Source of the DNA: Pseudomonas sp. EpS/L25
GTDB taxonomy: Bacteria; Pseudomonadota; Gammaproteobacteria; Pseudomonadales; Pseudomonadaceae
Assembly: GCF_001512295.1 (NCBI RefSeq)
Contig: NZ_LNUP01000011.1
Span: forward strand, 751,781 to 815,780
Direction: 5' to 3'
Length of the DNA: 64,000 nucleotides
Position numbers and translations under genes: made by a program. Positions 57,945-64,000 of the stretch are shown piece by piece (positions within the stretch are counted from its first letter, which is position 1; every line of letters starts with the position of its first letter). Under the pieces are notes generated by a model, which was not told the DNA's origin, made no database searches, and saw nothing but the letters and a program-made list of their open reading frames with translations.

Positions 57945-59603
57945 ATGTACGTTTACGATCAGTACGATCAGCGGATCGTCGAAGAACGTGTCGCTCAGTT
58001 TCGCGACCAGACCCGCCGCTTCCTGGCCGGAGAGCTGGGTGGCGAGGAATACCGCCCGCTGCGCCTGCAGAACGGCCTCTACATCCAGCGCTATGCGCCC
58101 ATGCTGCGTGTCGCCGTGCCCTATGGTCTGCTGAACACCACCCAGGTGCGCAAGCTGGCGCAGATCGCCCGCGACTACGACAAGGGCTACGCCCACATCA
58201 GTACCCGCCAGAACTTCCAGTTCAACTGGCCGGAGCTGGAAGACGTGCCCGAGATCCTCGCCGAGCTGGCCAGCGTGCAGATGCACGCCATCCAGACCAG
58301 CGGCAACTGCATCCGCAACACCACCACCGACCAGTTCGCCGGCGTCGCCCATGACGAACTGATCGATCCGCGCCCCTGGTGCGAGATCATTCGCCAGTGG
58401 TCGACCTTCCACCCCGAATTCGCCTTCCTGCCGCGCAAGTTCAAGATCGCCGTCAACGGCGCCGCCCTGGATCGCGCTGCCATCGAGGTGCACGACATCG
58501 GCCTGGAAGCGGTGCGCAACGAGGCCGGCGAGCTGGGCTTCCGCGTGCTGGTCGGCGGCGGTCAGGGCCGTACCCCGCATACCGGTGAATTCATCCGTGA
58601 ATTCCTGCCCTGGCAGCACCTGCTCAGCTACCTGGAAGCCACCCTGCGGGTCTACAACCGCTACGGTCGCCGCGACAACAAGTTCAAGGCGCGCATCAAG
58701 ATCCTGGTCAAGGCCCTGGGTGCCGAGGTCTTCGCCGAGAAGGTAGAAGCCGAATGGGCCCACCTCAAGGACGGCCCCATCACCCTGACCGAGGCCGAGG
58801 TAGCGCGGGTTTCCGCTTTCTTCGTCGATCCGCCCTATGCCGAGCTGCAGGACCTGGACGAGGCCCTCGCCCGCCTGGACGCCGAGCATCCCGGCTTCGC
58901 CCGCTGGCGCCAGCGCAATACCTTCCGCCACAAGCGTCCGGGCTATGTTGCCGTGACCCTGTCGCTCAAGCCCACCGGCGTAGCCCCGGGTGACGTCACC
59001 GACCGCCAGTTGGACGCCATGGCCGACCTGGCCGATCGCTACAGCTTCGGCGAGCTACGCACCTCGCACCAGCAGAACGTCATCTTCGCCGACGTCCGCC
59101 AGGACCAGTTGCTGGAACTCTGGCACGAGCTGCGCGAACACGGCTTCGCCACGCCCAACATCGGCCTGCTGACCGACATGATCTGCTGCCCGGGCGGTGA
59201 CTTCTGCTCCCTGGCCAACGCCAAGTCGATCCCCATCGCCGAAGCCATCCAGCGCCGTTTCGACGACCTGGACTACCTGTTCGACATCGGCGAGCTGGAC
59301 CTGAACATATCCGGCTGCATGAACGCCTGCGGCCACCACCATGTCGGCCACATCGGCATCCTCGGCGTGGACAAGAAGGGCGAGGAGTTCTACCAGGTTT
59401 CCCTCGGCGGCGACGCCGGCCGTGATGCCACCCTGGCCAAGATCCTCGGTCCCTCCTTCGCCCAGGACCAGATGCCCGAGGTGATCGGCAAGCTGATCAA
59501 CGTCTACGTCGAGCAACGCACCGAAGACGAGCGCTTCATCGACACCTACCGTCGTATCGGTATCGACCCCTTCAAGGAGCGCGTCTATGCAAAGAATCAT
59601 TAA
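57945..59603 (+). CDS. cysI: Sulfite (nitrite-type) reductase hemoprotein
   Basis: The product is 552 aa from the ATG at 57945, with AGGA five bases upstream; an ATG two codons earlier overlaps that box. The siroheme/[4Fe-4S] ligands are in CPGGDFCSLA (C-x5-C) and CMNACGHHH (C-x3-C). STRQNFQFNWP and GNCIRNTTTD are typical substrate-site segments. It reduces sulfite to sulfide with six electrons for cysteine synthesis. In pseudomonads it is a single-subunit, ferredoxin-linked form next to a DUF934 gene, as here, with no cysJ flavoprotein adjacent. Confidence 0.95.
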   Translation: MYVYDQYDQRIVEERVAQFRDQTRRFLAGELGGEEYRPLRLQNGLYIQRYAPMLRVAVPYGLLNTTQVRKLAQIARDYDKGYAHISTRQNFQFNWPELEDVPEILAELASVQMHAIQTSGNCIRNTTTDQFAGVAHDELIDPRPWCEIIRQWSTFHPEFAFLPRKFKIAVNGAALDRAAIEVHDIGLEAVRNEAGELGFRVLVGGGQGRTPHTGEFIREFLPWQHLLSYLEATLRVYNRYGRRDNKFKARIKILVKALGAEVFAEKVEAEWAHLKDGPITLTEAEVARVSAFFVDPPYAELQDLDEALARLDAEHPGFARWRQRNTFRHKRPGYVAVTLSLKPTGVAPGDVTDRQLDAMADLADRYSFGELRTSHQQNVIFADVRQDQLLELWHELREHGFATPNIGLLTDMICCPGGDFCSLANAKSIPIAEAIQRRFDDLDYLFDIGELDLNISGCMNACGHHHVGHIGILGVDKKGEEFYQVSLGGDAGRDATLAKILGPSFAQDQMPEVIGKLINVYVEQRTEDERFIDTYRRIGIDPFKERVYAKNH

Positions 59604-60087
59604 GGGCGATCAGCTGGTCACCGACAACTGGCACCTGCTGCCCAAGGACGTCGCCCTGGCAGACGTCCCCAACAGCGACGACGTGATCATCCCGGCCGCG
59701 CTGTGGCTGGAGCACGGCCATGCCCTTACCTGCCGCGATGGCAAGCTGGGCATCTGGCTGGACAGCGACGAAGAGCCCGAGAGCATCGCCGGCGACCTGG
59801 AGCATTTTGCGCTGATCGCCATCAACTTCCCCGCCTTCGTCGATGGCCGTGGCTATTCCTATGCCCGCCTGCTGCGCGAGCGCTTCGGCTGGACCGGCGA
59901 GCTGCGCGCCATTGGCGATGTGCTGCAGGATCAGCTGTTCTTCCTCAAGCGTTGCGGCTTCGACGCCTATGTAATCCGCGCCGACCGCGATCCGGAAGCG
60001 GCACTCAAGGGTCTGCGCGACTTCAGCGAGACCTATCAAGCCGCGGTCGACGAGCCCCAGCCACTGTTCCGCCGTCGCCAGGCCTGA
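59587..60087 (+). CDS. DUF934 protein linked to cysI
   Basis: The product is 166 aa. It overlaps the end of cysI by 17 bases and is translated in another frame, so the two are coupled. It has the DUF934 core: INFPAFVDGRGYSYARLLRER in part FVDGRGYSYARLLRER, GELRAIGDVLQDQLFFLKRCGF in part AIGDVLQDQLFFLKRCGFD. DUF934 genes almost always follow this type of sulfite reductase and are thought to assist it, perhaps as an electron-transfer partner or assembly factor. No cofactor motif is visible. Confidence 0.9.
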   Translation: MQRIIKGDQLVTDNWHLLPKDVALADVPNSDDVIIPAALWLEHGHALTCRDGKLGIWLDSDEEPESIAGDLEHFALIAINFPAFVDGRGYSYARLLRERFGWTGELRAIGDVLQDQLFFLKRCGFDAYVIRADRDPEAALKGLRDFSETYQAAVDEPQPLFRRRQA

Positions 60088-60104
60088 TCGGCCCTCGATC
60101 AGAC

Positions 60105-60136
60105 AAAAGAAAACCCGCCGCGGCGGGTTTTCTTTT
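60105..60136. terminator. Bidirectional terminator after the cysI operon
   Basis: AAAAGAAAACCCGCCG (60105-60120) is followed directly by its exact complement (60121-60136), a 32-bp perfect palindrome with A- and T-tracts on the outside. It serves both the cysI operon and the convergent oxidoreductase gene. Confidence 0.92.
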
Positions 60137-60148
60137 GCTTGCTCGGCG

Positions 60149-61141
60149 CTAACCCAGGTTGACCACCACACGCCCCACCATTTTTCCGGCCAGGATCTGG
60201 CTGATGGTATCGGGAAGCTCCTGCAGGCCGATCTCCCGGGTCAGGCTGTCCAGGTCGTCCAGTTTCCACTGCACCGATAGCTTGTCCCAGAGGGCAGCCT
60301 TGGCCATCAGCGGCAACTCGACGGAATCGACGCCCAGCAGATTCACCCCGCGCAGGATGAAGGGAAAGATTCCGGCTTCGAATTTGGTGCCGGCGGTCAT
60401 CCCGCAGCAGGCCACGCTACCGCCGTATTCCAGCGACTTGATGACGTTGAACAGGATGTCGCCACCGACCGTATCCACCGCGCCCGCCCACTGCTGATCC
60501 AGCAACGGCTTGCCGACGCCATCGGCCAGGGTCGCCCGGTCGAGGATCTGCCGGGCGCCGAGGCGATGCAGCCACTCGGCGCGTTCCAGCTTCGCCGTGG
60601 ACGCCGCCACGTGATAGCCGAGCCTGGCCAACAACTTGACCGCCAGGCTGCCCACGCCACCGCTGGCGCCGGTGACCAGCACCGTGCCCGCCTCGGGGGT
60701 CAGCCCCATCTGTTCGAGCTTCTCGACGCACAGCGCCGCGGTCAGGCCAGCGGTGCCCAGCACCATGGCCTCGCGCAGGCTCAGGTTGTCCGGGCGGCGA
60801 ATCACCCAGGCGGCTGGCACACGGATGTACTGGCCGAAGCCACCGGCAGTGTTCATGCCGAGGTCGTAGCCGGTGACGATGACCTCGTCCCCCACGGCGA
60901 ATTCAGCCGCGCTGGAAGCCTCCACCACGCCAGCCGCATCGATGCCGGGGGTATGGGGATAGCGCCGGGTCACGCCGCGGTTGCCGATGGCCGACAGCGC
61001 GTCCTTGTAATTGAGTGAGGAGTAACGCACCCGGACCAGCACCTCACCCGCAGGCAGGTCGTCCAGGGTGCGGCTCACCACCTCCTGACGGAAGGCACCG
61101 TGGGGCCCTTCGGTCACCCAGAGTGCCTGGAAATCGCTCAT
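60149..61141 (-). CDS. acuI: MDR-family acrylyl-CoA reductase-like oxidoreductase (AcuI/YhdH)
   Basis: The product is 330 aa of the zinc-free medium-chain dehydrogenase group. The NADPH motif is VTGASGGVGSLAVKLL at about residue 150. SSLNYKDALSA near the N-terminus, RRYPHTPGIDAAG and SLEYGGSVACCGMT are typical of YhdH/AcuI. The family reduces acryloyl-CoA to propionyl-CoA and similar toxic enoyl compounds. The gene is 51 bases downstream of sohB on the same strand and ends at the bidirectional terminator. Confidence 0.88.
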   Translation of the reverse strand: MSDFQALWVTEGPHGAFRQEVVSRTLDDLPAGEVLVRVRYSSLNYKDALSAIGNRGVTRRYPHTPGIDAAGVVEASSAAEFAVGDEVIVTGYDLGMNTAGGFGQYIRVPAAWVIRRPDNLSLREAMVLGTAGLTAALCVEKLEQMGLTPEAGTVLVTGASGGVGSLAVKLLARLGYHVAASTAKLERAEWLHRLGARQILDRATLADGVGKPLLDQQWAGAVDTVGGDILFNVIKSLEYGGSVACCGMTAGTKFEAGIFPFILRGVNLLGVDSVELPLMAKAALWDKLSVQWKLDDLDSLTREIGLQELPDTISQILAGKMVGRVVVNLG

Positions 61142-61192
61142 CGCTGTTCCTCCCTCGAAATCTTGTTATGGGGTCGGCAAGCCTTGTGTAGC

Positions 61193-62218
61193 TCAGCGCC
61201 AGCGGGTCGACTCGGAGAGCCGCTCCCACCAGGTAGTCACCAGCCGATCCACGCCGAGGCTGGCCGCCATGCCCAGGCGTTCGGGCAGCGACTTCTTCTC
61301 GACGAAGCGTACGGCAAAGACATCCACGACCTGCGCGCGTTCGGCCAGGTACTCGTCACTGGTGCGCAGTTCGTCCACCAATTGCTTGCCCAGGGCGGCC
61401 TGGCCCAGCCAGACCTCGCCCGTGGCGACCTCTTCGATGTTGAGCTGCGGCCGGTAGTGAGCGACGAAGTTCTTGAACAGTTCGTGGGTGGTTTCCAGGT
61501 CGTCCTGGAATTTCTCCTTGCCCTTTTCGTCGTTCTCGCCGAACACCGTGACGGTGCGCTTGTATTCGCCGGCGGTGAAGACTTCGAAGTCCACGTCATG
61601 CTTCTTCAGCAGGCGATGGACGTTGGGCAACTGGGCGACCACGCCGATGGAGCCGAGGATGGCGAAGGGCGCGCTGAGGATGCGGTCGCCGATGCAGGCC
61701 ATCATGTAGCCACCACTGGCCGCCACCTTGTCGACGCAGATGGTCAAAGGCACGCCGGCCTGGCGGATACGTGCCAGTTGCGAGGCGGCCAGGCCGTAGC
61801 TGTGCACCAGTCCGCCACCGCTCTCCAGCCGCACCACCACCTCGTCCTTGGGTGTAGCCAGGGTAAGGATGGCGGTGATCTCGTTGCGCAGGTGCTCGTT
61901 GGCCGTGGCCTTGATGTCGCCGTGAAAGTCCAGCACATAGACCCGCGATTTGCCGGTTTCGCTCTTGCGCTTGCTCTTCTCGGCCTTGGTTTCGCGCTTG
62001 CGCAGCGCCTTGAAGGCCTCCTTGCCCAGCACGCTCTGCTGCAATCTCAGGCGCAGGTCGCGATAGACGTCGTTGAGCTTCTGGACCTGCAGCTGTCCGC
62101 CCGCTCCACGGCGATTACGTCCGCGAATGGCCGCGGTGAAGAGCAGCACGGCGAGGATCGCCACCACCAGGGTGACGGTTTTGGCCAGGAAACTGGCATA
62201 GTCGGCAAGAAACTCCAC
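61193..62218 (-). CDS. sohB: SohB, S49-family inner-membrane signal peptide peptidase-like protease
   Basis: From the GTG at 62218 (AGGAGAG box) the product is 341 aa. One N-terminal membrane helix (TLVVAILAVLLFTAAI) is followed by a basic coiled-coil region (about 55-85). The S49 domain has VVVRLESGGGLVHSYG, catalytic Ser in KVAASGGYMMAC (about residue 187) and GSIGVVAQLPN. It faces the periplasm and degrades misfolded or signal peptides. An upstream frame extension has no homology. Confidence 0.93.
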   Translation of the reverse strand: MEFLADYASFLAKTVTLVVAILAVLLFTAAIRGRNRRGAGGQLQVQKLNDVYRDLRLRLQQSVLGKEAFKALRKRETKAEKSKRKSETGKSRVYVLDFHGDIKATANEHLRNEITAILTLATPKDEVVVRLESGGGLVHSYGLAASQLARIRQAGVPLTICVDKVAASGGYMMACIGDRILSAPFAILGSIGVVAQLPNVHRLLKKHDVDFEVFTAGEYKRTVTVFGENDEKGKEKFQDDLETTHELFKNFVAHYRPQLNIEEVATGEVWLGQAALGKQLVDELRTSDEYLAERAQVVDVFAVRFVEKKSLPERLGMAASLGVDRLVTTWWERLSESTRWR

Positions 62219-62480
62219 GGACTCTCCTAGAATGGCGGCAGCAATGCCCTGCCCAGCATACCGAGTCGCCAGGCCGATAGAAACTCGGCAGCCACCGGCC
62301 GGCCATCCGGTCAGGGCAATGGCTTCGTCGGGCTGGTTCGAGGCCTGCCTCCCTGGCATTCAAACAAGCGTATGAATATTCGTTGACAGGGCACCTGTCG
62401 CCCCCTACCCTCGGTCGAGTATCCCAGCCAGGGCCACCACGGACCTGGCCTCATCGAAGAAGACCACAAGGACCCTCGCC

Positions 62481-62792
62481 ATGAGCGCAGCCGATGCCAT
62501 CGCTACCCTGAAGAGCAAATTCGACCCCTCCGCCGCGGCCGGCCTGGATCTCACCTATCAGTTCGACGTCGAGGGCGGTGACAACTACTACGTGGTCATC
62601 AAGGACGGCACCTGCGACGTCCAACAGGGCGACGCTGCCGATCCGGATTGCACCCTGATCATGGACCAGGCCACCCTGGCTGGCATCGTCAGCGGCGAGA
62701 CCGACGGCATGCAGGCCTTCATGTCCGGCAAGCTGCGCGTCGAAGGCAACATGATGCTGAGCATGAAGCTGGGCGAACTCTTTCCCAACTAA
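62481..62792 (+). CDS. SCP2 sterol-binding-domain protein
   Basis: The product is 103 aa, one SCP2 domain. The family pattern is clear: FDVEGGDNYYVVIKDGTCDV in part FDVEGGDNYYVVIKDG, CTLIMDQATLAGIVSGETDG in part ATLAGIVSGETDGMQAFMSG, and GKLRVEGNMMLSMKLGEL in part KLRVEGNMMLSMKL. Such proteins bind hydrophobic ligands such as fatty acyl chains in the cytoplasm. The bacterial role is undefined. It is monocistronic with its own terminator. Confidence 0.92.
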   Translation: MSAADAIATLKSKFDPSAAAGLDLTYQFDVEGGDNYYVVIKDGTCDVQQGDAADPDCTLIMDQATLAGIVSGETDGMQAFMSGKLRVEGNMMLSMKLGELFPN

Positions 62793-62806
62793 ACGCCAGT
62801 CATGAA

Positions 62807-62835
62807 AAAAGCCGGGCAATCGCCCGGCTTATTTC
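62807..62835 (+). terminator. Rho-independent terminator of the SCP2 gene
   Basis: GCCGGGC/GCCCGGC (62811-62817 and 62822-62828) with a 4-base loop is preceded by AAAAAA and followed by TTATTT. The A-tract makes it usable for minus-strand transcripts as well. Confidence 0.85.
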
Positions 62836-63027
62836 ATGCTCTTTTTAAGACCCTGAATCAAGTGTAAATCGAACCAGCTATTGCCGCCCTCAGAGGGTGG
62901 TTTGAGCTATAACTGACCCATTGAAGCAATTCGCGCCGCCAACAGCCACCCGCCAACTCAGCCCCTAAAAACTATTGCGTCATTTAGGGCAGACTCGACC
63001 GCACGAATGTCTGACTCTTCATTACTG

Positions 63028-63374
63028 CTAAGAGCGGTAGTTTCTCCAGATGAAGTAGTTAGGATTAGCTTGTACTCGCATACTGGGCTTAATAGCGCGA
63101 TACATTTTAATACCGAGAACAAGCAAGCCCACACCTATCGTAGCCATCAGCCAATGAGACTTTAGATCGCCAACCCCAATAAAGAAGAGTGCAAGACCAA
63201 CGAAAAACACAATCACAGCGTTGGATTTTGATGGAGTTTTATCGGCTGAACCAACCTTTACGGAGCTGACCGAGGCCATTGCATAGGTTTTCTGATTCAC
63301 AATGAATCGCGTATTCGTAACCTTAATACTGCTTGACGTATAAAAGGTTTTTCCAAACTGACTTCGCTTTCCAT
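63028..63374 (-). pseudogene. DUF6232-type small membrane protein gene with an apparent frameshift
   Basis: The main frame runs from a GTG at 63300 (90 aa): VNQKTYAMASVSSVKVG, then two hydrophobic helices. Homologous-looking sequence continues upstream without a start (FYTSSSIKVTNTRFIVNQ). An ATG at 63374 with an AAGGA box begins MESEVSLEK in a different frame. The frames would join if the A5 run (63348-63352, T on the plus strand) had six bases, giving a 115-aa product. This is a 1-base loss, a sequencing error, or less likely recoding. AT-richer than its neighbours. Confidence 0.65.
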
Positions 63375-63519
63375 GCTGTCCTTACCTGATAGCAAAGGAA
63401 CAAAACTATCATCTACACCACGCGATTCAAAACCCAACAAAGGGGCTGAGCCTGACGAAAGGGCATAACGTCAGGCTGAGCGCGTTTCGTTGCAGCTGTA
63501 CCCAGGACTAGACATGCAG

Positions 63520-64000
63520 TCAGGGCCGCCGGGGCGGTGCGGGCGGCGCGAGATTGCCATCCCAGCCACCGCCGAGCGCCGCGATCAGTTGCACGCTGGC
63601 ACTGAGGCGACTGCCTAGCAGGGTCAGGTTGGTGCGCTCGTTGCTCAGGGCGGTAGTTTGCAAGGTGACCACGTCGAGATAACCGATCAACCCGGCACGG
63701 TACTGATTCTCCGCCAATTGCAGGGCCCGCCGGGCGGCATCCAGAGCCTCCTGGCGCACCCCGGCCTCGTCCTCGTAGGTGCGCAACTGCACCAGGTAGT
63801 CCTCCACCTCGCGGAAACCGTCGAGTACGGTCTGGCGATAGCCGGCGACGCTGGCGTCGTAACTGGCCTCGGCCGACTCCACCTGAGCCCGGCGCAGGCC
63901 ACCATCGAACAACGCCAGGGCAAAGGACGGCCCGATCGACCAGAAGCGATTCGGCGTACTGATCAGATTGCCCCACTGGCTGGCGCTGTAGCCACCGCTG
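63520..64000 (-). CDS. NodT-family RND efflux outer-membrane factor, C-terminal part
   Basis: The frame is open to the window edge, so the N-terminus lies beyond 64000. The visible 159 residues have SASQWGNLISTPNRFWSIGPSF in part TPNRFWSIGPSFALALFDGG, the AEASYDASVAGYRQTVLDGF repeat in part YDASVAGYRQTVLDGFREVEDYL, and ENQYRAGLIGYLDVV in part, typical of OprM/NodT trimeric channels. The C-terminus is LGGGWDGN followed by a proline-rich tail. It forms the outer-membrane exit of a tripartite RND or EmrAB-type pump; the pump genes are outside the window. Confidence 0.92.
   Translation of the reverse strand, partial: SGGYSASQWGNLISTPNRFWSIGPSFALALFDGGLRRAQVESAEASYDASVAGYRQTVLDGFREVEDYLVQLRTYEDEAGVRQEALDAARRALQLAENQYRAGLIGYLDVVTLQTTALSNERTNLTLLGSRLSASVQLIAALGGGWDGNLAPPAPPRRP

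Overview
The window looks like chromosome of a Pseudomonas: high GC, and long stretches follow the gene order I remember from P. aeruginosa (fimL-nudC, dnaQ-rnhA-methyltransferase-gloB-mltD, fabI, tal-rssC-rssB-PilZ-mlaA, nfuA, metH, the rlmN-like gene, cysI and its DUF934 partner). The species cannot be fixed from sequence alone. A plant-associated, oxidative aromatic degrader such as the P. oryzihabitans group is an inference.

Layout. 1-8.9 kb is core housekeeping: a TSUP transporter tail, nudC, fimL, dnaQ, rnhA, a SAM methyltransferase, gloB, mltD and fabI. 8.9-10.8 kb holds a formate/nitrite-type channel, a lone receiver domain and a small secreted protein. 11.0-19.2 kb is a compact benzoate-to-muconolactone module (benABCD and its AraC-type regulator benR, catBCA and its LysR regulator catR), followed by a chemoreceptor. 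21.0-27.2 kb is a porin plus peptide/nickel-type ABC importer operon whose promoter carries a Zur-like palindrome. 27.6-30.3 kb has an EF-hand protein, a small inverted-repeat element (MITE) and a two-component system whose kinase stop codon lies inside that element. 30.3-33.9 kb is an accessory gap upstream of dusA: structured non-coding DNA, two AT-richer SDR oxidoreductase genes and a decayed P2-like portal gene. 33.9-45.2 kb returns to core genes (dusA, tal, the rssBC-type stress regulators, PilZ, mlaA, queF, an ABC-2 exporter, nfuA) and a c-di-GMP signalling pair. 45.4-52.3 kb has metH, a soluble sugar dehydrogenase, DUF1883, an RlmN/Cfr-like enzyme and a small membrane protein. 52.4-57.7 kb is an EfeUOB-type iron uptake operon with an additional EfeM-like protein and a preceding beta-propeller gene. 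57.9-64 kb holds cysI-DUF934, acuI-like, sohB, an SCP2 protein, a frameshifted DUF6232-type gene and the end of a NodT-family outer-membrane factor.

How the parts work together. BenABC dihydroxylates benzoate, BenD makes catechol, and CatA, CatB and CatC carry it to the enol-lactone. The later steps (catD/pca genes) and a benzoate permease are not in the window. BenR sites appear as two 15-bp direct repeats with 21-bp spacing, placed over the end of benR and ahead of benA. Metal handling is a second theme: a Fur-like site precedes the efe operon and a Zur-like site overlaps a -10 hexamer ahead of the ABC importer. The strongest candidate for something undescribed is this Zur-linked porin/ABC import operon. 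The MITE next to the kinase and the island remnant at dusA are the clearest signs of past mobility.
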